The notes below the pieces were generated by a model. That model searched no databases. It was not told the origin of the DNA and saw nothing but the letters and a program-made list of their open reading frames with translations. From Deltaproteobacteria bacterium (GTDB lineage Bacteria > Desulfobacterota > Binatia > Bin18), in the NCBI GenBank assembly GCA_016874775.1, contig VGTJ01000034.1, positions 1 through 37,795 on the forward strand: DNA of 37,795 nucleotides. The letters run 5' to 3'. Every line of letters starts with the position of its first letter. The first letter of the stretch is position 1. The position numbers were made by a program, and so were the translations under genes. Positions 15,239-24,169 of this stretch are shown one piece after another.

Positions 15239-17446
15239 CTAGAGTTTTGATCCTTGTAGTGCCCCGATTTGTTCCGTTGTCAGATATCGTGCTAACACTT
15301 CAGGTGAAGCGTCACGTAACGCGGAGACAGAGTCAAAACCGGCGGAGACCAGAGCTCGAATTTCCTCACGGCCGATGCCTGGCAAATTGGCGCGCGCAAG
15401 AGTCAAGCCATCAGCATCAACCCCGAGCCGTATCCGTTCGGCGAGATTGCTCATTTGCTGACTCGGAGACCAACCCATGACGTCAGCAACTTCGGCTGCC
15501 GCCTCGGCTAACCAGCTCACTTCCTCAGTTTGTGCTTTGATGGTTCCTGCATAGCATTGATAATTATTCTCCAAGCCTGAAAGCTCTTGCCCTTTGATCC
15601 AACCCATCAACAACAACGACAGTTTTGCTGAGCGCACTTCCTGTGTTGTTGGAAGCATCTTTGCATGGAGCATATGCTTAAAGTCGTCGCCAAAGTCCCC
15701 GCTCTGATCCTGAGCCCACTCGTTCAACTTACTTTCGTATACACGTCCACGATGTTCAGCTATCGACAAGGGAAGATGTACGCGTTTACCGTCATCGGTC
15801 AGACTTAAGAGATGAAGAAGCTCCAAATCCGCGACCTGTCGTCCGCGCGACGAATCGAAGAAGCGAGCAAGTTTGACGGCCGTAGCTGCTCGAATTCCCT
15901 TGCGCGCTGCCGCTTCGCCCAGGGTCGTTGCTTCAATCTGGCCTGTGTCTCGCACAGTCACGAGTTGCACTTTCGCAAGCGCATCGAGTGCTTTCTCTAA
16001 CTCGGAGGCAAAGGCCTCCTTCTGCTTCCGTTGCTGAAACCCAAGATACGTGAGCGAAAAAAATTCCCGTAACTCGTCTTTGCTGGTGCAGATCTTTGAA
16101 GCGATGACGTTGAGTACCCGGTCTGCGAATCCTTCCTGTCCAGGAGCAGGGGCAAACTGCTCGTGCTCTCCGGTGACATACCCGCGCCATAATAAGTCAG
16201 CTTGGAACTGATTGGTGGCAATTAAGATCGAACGCCCGAATTCTTCACGCAATCCGAGTCGGCCAGCACGACCAGAAATATTTTCATACTCCGCCCATGA
16301 AAGTGGCACTTCGATGGCTGCTCCTGTCCGTCGGTCGCTGTCCCATTTGACTGCTTCAAGAAAAACCGTTGACGCAGGAAGATTGACCCCGAAGGCGAGC
16401 GTCGAGGTGCACGCAATCACTCGAAGTTGGCCACTCCGATAGTGGGTTTCTACTATCGTGCGTTCCTCCGGCGTGAGATCAGCGTGATGAAACGCTACGC
16501 CCCCAGAGAAGGCTGTCCGAAGCTGCACTTTCAATGCGGTCTCCTCTAGTGTTTCAAGTGCAGCCAAAGCCTCTTGCGCAGGGGGAAGTTGCGCCTGCTC
16601 GGCTAATGCCAGTGCGCACTGCACTGCGTCACGTCGCCCTTTCAGAAAAATCAGGATTTGTTCACCCTTTTCAAGGAGATGTTTGACATTGGCAAAAAGA
16701 ATGTCGCGAGGATCTTCAGAATCGGTCGACGCTAGTTGCTCTTCACCTTCTTCCCCTGAGTTGTAGGTCTTGTAACGAAAGCGACCGTCCAACAAAACTC
16801 CACGATAGAGCTCGACTGGACGCTCATCCTGAAATAACAAATCTGCTTCTAACCAGTCTGCAACCTGCTGCGCTTCTCGGAGCACGGCAGATAGGCCAAG
16901 CACCTGTGGTCGTGGTGTCGAGCGCAGTAATTTCGTGAGAGAAAGCTCAAGACCAGGACCACGTTCAGGATCTCCCAACATTTGTATTTCATCGACTACG
17001 ACGAGCGCAACTGTGCGTAGAAGATGAGGGTGCCTCACTAATAGTTGGGAGAGCTTTTCGTAGACAAGTACGGCGAGGTGAAAATCTCCTTGTTCGATGT
17101 CGCGGTCGAACTCTCGTCGGTCTCGCGTTGCGACAACGACTTTGACTCCGTAGGCACTGTACCGCGCTTGGAACGTCTGATACTTTTCCTCAGCGAGGGC
17201 ACGGAGTGGCGTGAGGTAGAGCACTCGTTTACCAGCGAAGGTGGCCCGCATTGCTGCCATCTCACCGACGAAGGTCTTCCCGGAAGACGTGGGCGAAGAA
17301 ATGACCAGGCTGCGTCCTTCGAAAAGGTCATAGCGTTGCACAGCTACTTCTTGCACCGGAAGCAAAAACTCACCTTGTTGCTGTTCCCAGATTTGGAGCA
17401 AAGTGTCTGGTAGGCCGTATTTGCGTAGATCACGGATGCGTCGCAT
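15239..17446 (-). CDS. Ski2/Hel308-type superfamily 2 helicase
   Basis: This is a 735-residue ATP-dependent helicase. Motif I is SSPTSSGKTFVGEM (K57/T58), motif Ia is YLTPLRALAEEK (near residue 80), and motif II is VVDEIQMLGD (D152-Q155), in which the usual DExH His is Gln. Motif III-like LGLSAVL follows. Motif IV-VI features include ACTSTLAFGVNLPA and ENISGRAGRLG. The C-terminus ends in helix-hairpin-helix units (LPGIGREEIRALVSAGFDSVSALRDASPEVLA), as in Hel308 and PolQ-type helicases that unwind stalled forks. It leads a reverse operon with an unknown protein and CinA. It is divergent from the signal-peptide gene at 17668. Confidence 0.9.
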   Translation of the reverse strand: MRRIRDLRKYGLPDTLLQIWEQQQGEFLLPVQEVAVQRYDLFEGRSLVISSPTSSGKTFVGEMAAMRATFAGKRVLYLTPLRALAEEKYQTFQARYSAYGVKVVVATRDRREFDRDIEQGDFHLAVLVYEKLSQLLVRHPHLLRTVALVVVDEIQMLGDPERGPGLELSLTKLLRSTPRPQVLGLSAVLREAQQVADWLEADLLFQDERPVELYRGVLLDGRFRYKTYNSGEEGEEQLASTDSEDPRDILFANVKHLLEKGEQILIFLKGRRDAVQCALALAEQAQLPPAQEALAALETLEETALKVQLRTAFSGGVAFHHADLTPEERTIVETHYRSGQLRVIACTSTLAFGVNLPASTVFLEAVKWDSDRRTGAAIEVPLSWAEYENISGRAGRLGLREEFGRSILIATNQFQADLLWRGYVTGEHEQFAPAPGQEGFADRVLNVIASKICTSKDELREFFSLTYLGFQQRKQKEAFASELEKALDALAKVQLVTVRDTGQIEATTLGEAAARKGIRAATAVKLARFFDSSRGRQVADLELLHLLSLTDDGKRVHLPLSIAEHRGRVYESKLNEWAQDQSGDFGDDFKHMLHAKMLPTTQEVRSAKLSLLLMGWIKGQELSGLENNYQCYAGTIKAQTEEVSWLAEAAAEVADVMGWSPSQQMSNLAERIRLGVDADGLTLARANLPGIGREEIRALVSAGFDSVSALRDASPEVLARYLTTEQIGALQGSKL

Positions 17447-17667
17447 GCAGTTCTCTTTTCTGCGCTATCGTACCAAGGGGACCTCTCCGAGGGAAGAAGT
17501 ACGAGCACTCGTTTGTATACGAGCGGTGCAACCTTTTTCTTTGCCCTATGTTTCTTTCTCCAGGCGCCGAGTTGAGGAAAGTAAAAAAGTTAACCGTTAG
17601 TAGCATGAGCAACCCCAACCTCTGAAGACATGACCCCTTCAGAGACCATACAAAGGAGCATGTGAAA

Positions 17668-18168
17668 ATGAACCGTACTCTCACTATTGCCGCTGCCGCG
17701 CTGTTGATCGCAGGAGCAACCTACCCAATCCTTGCTCTCAATAGCAATCAGAGCAACGAAGCGGTCACGGCTGTTGAGAAGAAGGACGAGGTCGCAGCAG
17801 CAGTAGAAGTCAAACCCGCCGAGCCGATGACGACAGACGCAACCGCCACCGCGCCCTCCACTGAGACACAGGAAGTGAAGACGGTTGAGCCTATGGCAAA
17901 GGATGCAACCTCTCCTGTAACGAGCGAAACAAAAGAGATAGAGCCGAGTACGCACCTAGCCAAGAATGAGACCTCAGCTGCTCCAGCTAAGGTCGAGGCG
18001 AAGCCTGCAACTACTGTCAACACTCCGAGTGTGACCGAAACAGTGACAGGCGAAGCGAAAGATGCAGTAAAAGATAAAGTTGTGGATACGGTGAAAGACA
18101 AAGCGCTGGATACCGCTACAAGTGGGATGAAGACCCCGAGCGTCCCCAGTGTTCCCGGCGTAAAGTAG
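17668..18168 (+). CDS. Exported Ala/Thr/Lys-rich low-complexity protein
   Basis: This is a 166-residue protein. ATG 17668 is chosen because AGGAG (17654-17658) lies nine bases upstream, whereas the in-frame GTG at 17662 is too close. Residues 1-24 are a signal peptide (LTIAAAALLIAGATYPILAL). The rest is almost entirely Ala, Thr, Glu, Lys, Val and Pro. It has loosely repeated PMTTDA/PMAKDA units and, near residue 130, a charged amphipathic stretch (AKDAVKDKVVDTVKDKALDT) that could form a helix or coiled coil. No family is recognised. It may be a periplasmic or surface-layer stress protein. A strong terminator follows at 18187-18223. Confidence 0.65.
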   Translation: MNRTLTIAAAALLIAGATYPILALNSNQSNEAVTAVEKKDEVAAAVEVKPAEPMTTDATATAPSTETQEVKTVEPMAKDATSPVTSETKEIEPSTHLAKNETSAAPAKVEAKPATTVNTPSVTETVTGEAKDAVKDKVVDTVKDKALDTATSGMKTPSVPSVPGVK

Positions 18169-18186
18169 GATCCCTGTTTCTCTCGC

Positions 18187-18223
18187 AAGGGGGTAGGTGG
18201 CACCAGCCACTTACCCTTTTTTT
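18187..18223 (+). terminator. Rho-independent terminator
   Basis: GGGTAGGTGGC (18191-18201) pairs with GCCACTTACCC (18206-18216) through an ACCA loop with one G-T wobble. It is followed by seven Ts (18217-18223). AAGG to the left can extend the stem into the T-run. It ends the 17668 transcript before the DUF3108 gene. Confidence 0.85.
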
Positions 18224-18264
18224 CTGCCCTATCCCCTTCAACCTTTGCTCAGTATAGTACCCTC

Positions 18265-19125
18265 ATGGTGCGCATACGTTGTCTGTCCATCTTTGTTGTT
18301 TTCGCTCTGTGTATAGGATTGGCGAGTGAGGCAGCCTTGGCTGTTAACCAGCCAGTGCGGCGCCAGCCGGTTAAGCGAAAAGTTCCTCAGAAAGCCACCC
18401 CCGCACAACCGAAACCAGTTTTACCCCCATCGATCTTTGCCCAAGGAGAGACCCTGAGATTTTCTGCTACCTTTAATCAACTCGATGCCGGTGGCGGAGA
18501 TGTACAATTACGGAAAGAGAAACTGAGCGATGGACGTGAGGTCTTTCGTTTTAGTGGGAAAGCGCGGACCAGTGAGTGGGTCGATTTGCTCTATAAAAGA
18601 CGAGACAGTGCGGATGCCACCTTTGGTTTGGGTGATTACTCGCCGCTGTCTTTTCTCTTACTCTCGCGCGAAGGAGATCGACGGCGTGAATACAGCGTAC
18701 GCTATGATCCCACGACAAAGGCATTGATCGGTAGTGTGAAGAGAAAGAATCGAGTACGAGAACAGTCTCTCCCTGCCGGTAAGGTGTATGACCCGATTTC
18801 TGCACTCTATCTGTTACGAAGTCGTGAACTCGTTTCGGGAACGTCGATTGAAACCCAAGTGTTTACCGGTCGAGGACACTATCGGTTTGTTGCGCAAGTG
18901 GTGGGCAAAGAAACCATAGAGGTCGATGGCAAGAAACGTGCTGCCCTACGGTTGCAGCCTGAAGTGTATTCGCTAGACAAAGACACAAACGAGAACATTC
19001 TGCCACAAGAGACCACGCTATGGGTGTCTGCTGACCCGTTGCACATCCCGCTAAAATTGGAAAGCGGCACGACTTGGGGGTGGATTATCGTAGAGCTTGA
19101 TCGGAAATTTCTCAAGTCGGAGTGA
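18265..19125 (+). CDS. DUF3108 domain exported protein
   Basis: This is a 286-residue protein with a signal peptide at residues 1-26 (LSIFVVFALCIGLASEAALA). A short basic Pro/Lys-rich linker follows (RRQPVKRKVPQKATP). Residues 55-285 form a DUF3108-like beta-rich domain: GETLRFSATFNQLDAGGGDV, YDPISALYLLRSRELVSG, and the ending LWVSADPLHIPLKLE with the typical WGWIIVEL final strand. DUF3108 proteins are periplasmic or envelope proteins of unknown role in Proteobacteria. It is preceded by a terminator and so has its own promoter, which I could not place. Confidence 0.85.
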   Translation: MVRIRCLSIFVVFALCIGLASEAALAVNQPVRRQPVKRKVPQKATPAQPKPVLPPSIFAQGETLRFSATFNQLDAGGGDVQLRKEKLSDGREVFRFSGKARTSEWVDLLYKRRDSADATFGLGDYSPLSFLLLSREGDRRREYSVRYDPTTKALIGSVKRKNRVREQSLPAGKVYDPISALYLLRSRELVSGTSIETQVFTGRGHYRFVAQVVGKETIEVDGKKRAALRLQPEVYSLDKDTNENILPQETTLWVSADPLHIPLKLESGTTWGWIIVELDRKFLKSE

Positions 19126-19229
19126 TGCAGTTATCACCAGTATTCCTTAGTCTGGCGCCCTGTCGCTGTAAGGGCGTGGCGCGCTGTGCCCCTGTGGAGG
19201 TGGGAGACGGCGCGAGATATGAACCGCGA

Positions 19230-19847
19230 TTACGACGGAATCTGCCCGCCTAATCCAACCACAAATACGCGGACCAATGCATCAAGATGACGACGAAATG
19301 CTGGTAGAGTCGGTGCGGTTGTGCTGTAGGTGCCAAGGCCAGACGCACTCCGTGTGAGTAATTCGGCTGCGGCTTCTGGCTCCAATCCTATCCGTGCCAC
19401 GTGTAGCTCCCCTCTTTTCTCGGCTTCGGCAATCGTTTGCGCTAACAGGCGTTGATAACGTCGATCGGCTTGAGCAAACAGGTCGGTACAAAGTTGGTTC
19501 TTTGCATCGAGGATCTCACGGACATGAGCTGAAGCGTGGAGTAACTCGAAGAAGTACCCAAACTTGGCATCGAGTATCCCACGAAGCTGCTCTGGTACAT
19601 TATGCGCCGCTGCCTGTGCGGTTTCGCTTGCCGCGAGCATCTTGTCGATGAGTTGCTGGGCGAGTGCGCGAAAAATCTCTTCTTTACTCTTGAAATACAA
19701 ATACACGGTTCCTTTTGCGATTCCTGCCTCCTGCGCAATATCGTCAATAGACGTACGACGATAGCCGTAGTGCCCAAACAGGGAAAAGGCAGCCGTCAGA
19801 ATTGCCTCATGTTTGTCTTTCGTCGATGGTGCTTCGCGAGGCGACAT
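19230..19847 (-). CDS. TetR/AcrR family transcriptional repressor
   Basis: This 205-residue regulator has the canonical TetR helix-turn-helix at residues 14-60 (ILTAAFSLFGHYGYRRTSIDD, then AQEAGIAKGTVYLYFKSKEE). The C-terminal ligand-binding domain is helical and variable. It is divergent from the cytochrome P450 gene with 117 bases between, and an operator-like inverted repeat overlaps the P450 promoter. It probably represses the P450 and perhaps itself, being released by a small hydrophobic substrate. The regulator call is very secure and the target is inferred from position. Confidence 0.92.
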   Translation of the reverse strand: MSPREAPSTKDKHEAILTAAFSLFGHYGYRRTSIDDIAQEAGIAKGTVYLYFKSKEEIFRALAQQLIDKMLAASETAQAAAHNVPEQLRGILDAKFGYFFELLHASAHVREILDAKNQLCTDLFAQADRRYQRLLAQTIAEAEKRGELHVARIGLEPEAAAELLTRSASGLGTYSTTAPTLPAFRRHLDALVRVFVVGLGGQIPS

Positions 19848-19863
19848 GATGATCCTTTAGAAA

Positions 19864-19957
19864 ATGACCAAATGACCGATTGACTTAATGTGGTCATACA
19901 GTACAATTGAACGAAGAAAAGCGCAACGCTACCGATACATCTACTCAGCTACGGAGG
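19864..19957 (+). promoter_or_regulatory. P450 promoter overlapped by TetR-type operator
   Basis: TTGACT (19880-19885) and TACAAT (19902-19907), 16 bases apart, form a good sigma-70 promoter. ATGACC at 19872-19877 and its inverse GGTCAT at 19892-19897 flank and enter the promoter; a further direct copy of ATGACC lies at 19864-19869. This layout is that expected for a TetR repressor blocking polymerase. GGAGG at 19953-19957 sets the P450 start at ATG 19965. Confidence 0.6.
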
Positions 19958-19964
19958 AATGACT

Positions 19965-21212
19965 ATGTCGAACATCGGGGATTCTGTGTCGCATACGAGC
20001 ATGGGTGAAAATCCTGTTTCGGCACCGGTAGAATTTAATCCCTTGTTGCCGGAGTTCATTGCTAATCCACATCCTTTTTATCATCGTCTCCGGGCGGAGG
20101 ATCCTGTCCATCGTAGCACGCTTCTTCCTGACACGTGGATCGTCACTCGCTATGCCGACGTGAGTATGGTGTTACGTGATGCCCGTTTTGATCGGCACGA
20201 TGCCGAGAACTTCTTCCGCGAACGGTTTGGTGAAGGGCCACTCATCAGTGTCTTCACCAAATGGATGTTGTTCCGCGATCCACCAAATCACACACGATTA
20301 CGTACCCTCGTCAACAAGGCTTTTACCCCACGAGCCATCGAAGGACTCCGTCCGCGTATTCAAGAACTCGTTGATCATCTTCTGGATGCGGTGCAACACA
20401 ATGGTCGCATGGATGTTATGGTCGACCTCGCATATCCACTACCCGTGCTCGTGATTTGTGAATTACTTGGGGTGCCGGCGAAGGATCGTGACCTTTTCAA
20501 AGAGTGGTCTGGCGATGTTGCACGAACACTCGATCCGATCCAGACGCCTGAAATGGTGGAAAAGGGGCATGCAGTGGTTGAGTCAATGGTTGCGTACTTC
20601 CGTGACCTGATTGCTACGTTACGAAAGAATCCCCAGGACAATATCCTCAGCGCGATGATTGCAGCGGAAGAACGAGGCGATCGGCTCAGTGAAGACGAAC
20701 TCCTGGCTAATTGTATTCTCCTCTTTTCTGCAGGCCATGAGACCACAGTCAATCTGATTGGTAATGGCCTCCTGGCACTGTTACGCAATCCAGAACAGAA
20801 ACGACTCCTCCAGGAGAACCCAATTCTCATTCAAACTGCGGTCGAAGAATTCTTACGCTACGATGGACCAGTACAACTCACAGGCCGGAGCGTACGAGAA
20901 GATGTCGAAATTGGAGGAAAACACATTCGTGCGGGAGAGCGGGTGATAACTGTGCTTGCTGCGGCTAATCGTGATCCGGCGCAATTTCCCGATCCTGATC
21001 GTCTCGACATTACCCGCAAAGACAACCATCATATCGCCTTTGGGCACGGCATTCATTTCTGCCTGGGTGCGTCCCTCGCGCGAACCGAAGGGCAGTTAGC
21101 GATTGGAACCCTTCTTCGTCGTATGCCACAAGTGACATTGATTGATGACCAGCCACGCTGGCGACCGGCATTTACCCTGCGAGGATTGGAGGCACTACCA
21201 GTGAGATTCTAA
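19965..21212 (+). CDS. Cytochrome P450, bacterial soluble type
   Basis: This is a 415-residue P450. ATG 19965 is seven bases after GGAGG; the ATG at 19959 is only one base after it. The oxygen-activation motif AGHETT is at residues 256-261. ExxR is EEFLRYD (E295/R298), followed by the ANRDPAQFPDPDRLD meander. The haem loop is FGHGIHFCLGA (C366). It has no membrane anchor, as in class I bacterial P450s that draw electrons from ferredoxin. No ferredoxin or reductase gene is adjacent. The overall pattern resembles CYP107/CYP109-like enzymes, but I do not assign a subfamily. It is probably controlled by the divergent TetR. Confidence 0.95.
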   Translation: MSNIGDSVSHTSMGENPVSAPVEFNPLLPEFIANPHPFYHRLRAEDPVHRSTLLPDTWIVTRYADVSMVLRDARFDRHDAENFFRERFGEGPLISVFTKWMLFRDPPNHTRLRTLVNKAFTPRAIEGLRPRIQELVDHLLDAVQHNGRMDVMVDLAYPLPVLVICELLGVPAKDRDLFKEWSGDVARTLDPIQTPEMVEKGHAVVESMVAYFRDLIATLRKNPQDNILSAMIAAEERGDRLSEDELLANCILLFSAGHETTVNLIGNGLLALLRNPEQKRLLQENPILIQTAVEEFLRYDGPVQLTGRSVREDVEIGGKHIRAGERVITVLAAANRDPAQFPDPDRLDITRKDNHHIAFGHGIHFCLGASLARTEGQLAIGTLLRRMPQVTLIDDQPRWRPAFTLRGLEALPVRF

Positions 21213-21312
21213 GACAGAAAACGGATTCGTAATTCGTCCCCACCTCGCTCCTCCTTGACGTTTTGCGTATTAAGTGTGATGTGATTTTGAATGATGAGAA
21301 GCGGAGGACTTT

Positions 21313-22098
21313 GTGCCTATAGCGCTTATCACCGGCGCTTCAACCGGGATTGGTTACGAACTGAGTAAATGTTTTGCGGCTGATCGGCACGATTTGCTTA
21401 TTGTTGCTCGGCAAGAGCAGCGGTTACGTCAGGTTGCTGAGGAACTGTCTAAGCAGTTTAGCGTGACCGTCAACGTCATCGCTGCTGATCTGGCGCAACC
21501 AGACGCGCCGCAACAAATCTTGGACGCAGCTCGCAAAGCCTCTTTGCAGATAGACTATCTCGTCAACAATGCTGGATTCGGTTTGGGCGGAAAGTTTGCC
21601 GAGACCGACCTTGCCACCGAACTCGGTATGATTCAAGTCAACATTTCTGCTTTAGTTTCTCTCACGAAGCTCTTTCTGCCTGAAATGCTCGCACGCAAAT
21701 CTGGGAAGATTCTGAACGTTGCTTCTACGGCGGCGTTTCAACCTGGCCCGTCCATGGCGATTTACTGCGCAACGAAGTCCTTCGAGTTGATGTTTTCTGA
21801 AGCAATAGCGAATGAACTCAAAGGGACGGGGGTAGCGGTGACCGCGCTGTGTCCTGGAGTCACTGCATCAGAATTTCAGAAACGTGCACGAATTGAAAAT
21901 ACGCTCCTGATTAAAAGCAAAGTGCTAGGCATGATGACCGCTGAACAAGTAGCCCGGATTGGCTATCAAGGGTTCATACGTGGGAAGCGCATTGTTATCC
22001 CCGGCCTCTTGAACAAAATCAGCGCCCAGGCCCCCCGTTTTTCTCCACGAGCTGTAGCAACGCAAATTGCTGGGATGATAATGGAGAAGCACTCGTAG
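21313..22098 (+). CDS. Short-chain dehydrogenase/reductase
   Basis: This 261-residue classical SDR starts at GTG, with GGAGG five bases upstream. The cofactor loop is TGASTGIG (7-14). NNAG (85-88) is present, and the catalytic residues are S138, Y151 and K155 (YCATK). The N-terminal region (VARQEQRLRQ) and the C-terminal VTALCPGVTASEF suggest a DltE/YqjQ-like SDR of unknown substrate. It follows the P450 by 100 bases and could be in the same regulon. Its stop codon lies inside the left end of a palindromic element, so its last residues may have been altered by insertion. Confidence 0.93.
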   Translation: MPIALITGASTGIGYELSKCFAADRHDLLIVARQEQRLRQVAEELSKQFSVTVNVIAADLAQPDAPQQILDAARKASLQIDYLVNNAGFGLGGKFAETDLATELGMIQVNISALVSLTKLFLPEMLARKSGKILNVASTAAFQPGPSMAIYCATKSFELMFSEAIANELKGTGVAVTALCPGVTASEFQKRARIENTLLIKSKVLGMMTAEQVARIGYQGFIRGKRIVIPGLLNKISAQAPRFSPRAVATQIAGMIMEKHS

Positions 22099-22260
22099 AT
22101 AGTCCAGAAAGTTTTGATGGCTAACTCAAGGGACGTCATTCCCGCGAATGCGGGAATCCAGGAGGCTTAACTACAGGCCCCTGCTGAATTTCCCTGGATG
22201 CCCGCCTGCGCGGGCATGACGAAACCCCATCCCTCAAAATTAAATGGACTGACTACTAGC
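22093..22260. mobile_element. Palindromic REP/MITE-like element
   Basis: Two small hairpins face each other. ATTCCCGC/GCGGGAAT lies at 22138-22157, and ATGCCCGC/GCGGGCAT at 22198-22217. Each is bordered by GTCAT and CCAGG-type blocks, so the whole core (22135-22220) is one inverted repeat. The outer flanks also match as inverted copies: GTAGATAGTCCAG at the left against CTAGTAGTCAGTCCA at the right, then TTTTGA and TGG. No gene is encoded. This is typical of non-autonomous or REP-type repeats that recur through a genome. The SDR stop at 22096-22098 lies within the left flank. Confidence 0.75.
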
Positions 22261-22333
22261 CGCTGCGGAGCAAGAGAGAGGCTGAGAGATGAAATCGAGA
22301 TTGCTGCTCTTTTCTCATCTCAGCCGCAAGTCG

Positions 22334-23500
22334 CTAGTGCTGGCTGTTCGTCAACGCCCGATCAAAGTCATCAATAAGGTCTTCTGTTGCTTCAATCCCG
22401 ACCGACAAACGAATTAATCCGTCAGTAATACCTAACCGCCGCCGGTCTTCGGTGGATAATCCAGCGTGCGACGTCGTTGCGGGCCGGGTCATTAAGGTTT
22501 CAACTCCGCCAAGACTCGGGGCAATAATCGGTAGCGTAACCTTACGCATAAAGCGTTCTGCCGCTGCTGCGCCTCCACGCAATTCAAAGCTCAGCATCCC
22601 GCTGAATCCATCAAACAACTCGCAAGCCCGTTCATGGCGCGGGTGACTCGTAAGCCCAGGATAATTCACTTTCGCTACGGTTGGATGCTGTTCGAGAAAC
22701 TGGGCAATCCGTAGGGTACTCTCGTTCTGATAACGAACACGTACTGCCAATGTTTTGAGTCCACGATGGAGAAGAAAAGCCGCATGCGGGTCAAGCGAGC
22801 CACCAAGGTGGTTGAGCTTGTGTGTGACTCTGGTTACGAGGGGAGCCTGTCCTAAGACAACCCCAGCGACAATATCAGAGTGACCATTGAGATACTTCGT
22901 CGCACTGTGTAGGGAAAGATCGAATCCCCAATCAAGTGGACGAAAGTTGACCGGGCTCGCAAACGTGTTGTCAATGATTGAGGTCAGATCGTTTTCTTTC
23001 GCAAACCAGGTCACTGCCTTGAGGTCCCCGACTTGTAAGAGTGGATTGGACATCGACTCGACGTAGATGGCTTTTGTCTGAGGACGAAGCTGACGTTTCC
23101 ATGACGTTGGATCATCGCCATCAATGAAGTCGTACGACAAGCCGAAGGCCGCAAAGTCCTTGGTCAAGAGATCGTGCGTGCCCCCATACAAGCAATCTTG
23201 AACGAGGAGATGATCACCGGCGGACAGAACCGTGAGCAGCGTCGTCGAGATTGCCGCCATCCCACTACTAGTGACTAAGGCAGCTTCGGCGTTTTCCAAG
23301 GCCGCTAACTTCTCGTGTAAAGCAAGATGATTTGGGGTGTTGTTGAGGCGAATGTAGCGGACATCGTGATAGTTGGCCTCACCGGAGGTCTCGAACATCG
23401 CTGATTGAAAGATTGGCGTGATGACTGCACCAGAGATACGTGGGGTCGGTTCTCCTGCATGAACAACCTTGGTGTCGAGGTGTTTGAAGGTTGTAGCCAT
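22334..23500 (-). CDS. Trans-sulfuration family PLP enzyme
   Basis: This 388-residue protein belongs to the Cys/Met metabolism PLP-dependent family (cystathionine gamma-synthase, lyases, methionine gamma-lyase). SSGMAAISTTL (near residue 78) is the phosphate-binding region. IIDNTFASP holds the PLP-ring Asp (D177), and HSATKYLNGHSD holds the Schiff-base Lys (K202). Near residue 48 the usual YSRxxNPT reads YIRLNNTPN, so the substrate loop differs slightly from the best-known enzymes. It is the last gene of the MutS2-DUF309-GST cluster, 18 bases after the GST. The exact reaction (synthase or lyase) cannot be decided from sequence. Confidence 0.9.
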   Translation of the reverse strand: MATTFKHLDTKVVHAGEPTPRISGAVITPIFQSAMFETSGEANYHDVRYIRLNNTPNHLALHEKLAALENAEAALVTSSGMAAISTTLLTVLSAGDHLLVQDCLYGGTHDLLTKDFAAFGLSYDFIDGDDPTSWKRQLRPQTKAIYVESMSNPLLQVGDLKAVTWFAKENDLTSIIDNTFASPVNFRPLDWGFDLSLHSATKYLNGHSDIVAGVVLGQAPLVTRVTHKLNHLGGSLDPHAAFLLHRGLKTLAVRVRYQNESTLRIAQFLEQHPTVAKVNYPGLTSHPRHERACELFDGFSGMLSFELRGGAAAAERFMRKVTLPIIAPSLGGVETLMTRPATTSHAGLSTEDRRRLGITDGLIRLSVGIEATEDLIDDFDRALTNSQH

Positions 23501-23518
23501 AGATGCTGCCCTCCGTTG

Positions 23519-24124
23519 TTATTCCTGTGTGATCGGAATATGCTTTGGTTGCGAACGCACCCGTTCTAACCAGGCGCGGATGTTTGCATAGGGAGTAAGG
23601 TCAAATCCCCCTTCGTCAGCAACGTGCGTGTATGCGTAGAGCGCAATATCTGCGATCGAGTAACGTTCACCAACGAAAAACTTTCGTCCAGTAAGATGCT
23701 TTTCCATCACATCGAGTGCGGCGTAGCCGAGCGGGCGTTTTTGCTCAAGCCCAGCTTTCCGTTCAGGCGTGAGATCAAAATGTTGTAACCAGAAGCGTGC
23801 GGTGGCAATGTTGGGCTCGTGGTTGTATTGCTCAAAAAACATCCACTGCAACACTTGCGCCCGTTCCCAACGGTCAGTGGACAAGAATGGTGTTCCTTCA
23901 GCAAAATAGAAAAGAATAGCATTGGATTCGGCGAGATACGTGCCGTTTTCGAGTTCAACGAGCGGAATGCGGCCGTTACGATTTTTCTCCAGAAACTCTG
24001 GTGTTCGAGTCAGTCCCTGCAAAATGTCAATCTCAAGTCGCTCGAACGGAATACTGAGTTGCGTGAGTAGCAAACGTACCTTGTAGCCATTCCCTGACGG
24101 CAAATAGTCGTACAGCCGGATCAT
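23519..24124 (-). CDS. Glutathione S-transferase family protein
   Basis: This 201-residue protein has both GST domains. The thioredoxin-like N-terminus (LYDYLPSGNGYKVRLLLTQLSIPFE) has S10 in the catalytic position. NGRIPLVELENG contains the cis-Pro loop, and LAESNAILFYFAEG the gamma-Glu-binding Glu-Ser pair (68-69). The helical C-terminal domain has FFVGERYSIADIALYAYTH, the usual folding motif. It may conjugate or reduce small electrophiles. It lies 45 bases after the DUF309 gene and 18 bases before the PLP gene. It is distinct from the more divergent GST-like protein at 11867. Confidence 0.92.
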   Translation of the reverse strand: MIRLYDYLPSGNGYKVRLLLTQLSIPFERLEIDILQGLTRTPEFLEKNRNGRIPLVELENGTYLAESNAILFYFAEGTPFLSTDRWERAQVLQWMFFEQYNHEPNIATARFWLQHFDLTPERKAGLEQKRPLGYAALDVMEKHLTGRKFFVGERYSIADIALYAYTHVADEGGFDLTPYANIRAWLERVRSQPKHIPITQE

Positions 24125-24169
24125 TGGGCATTGTCCTCCATTTGCGGTTCTCTGCGTTTCTGTCCGAGC

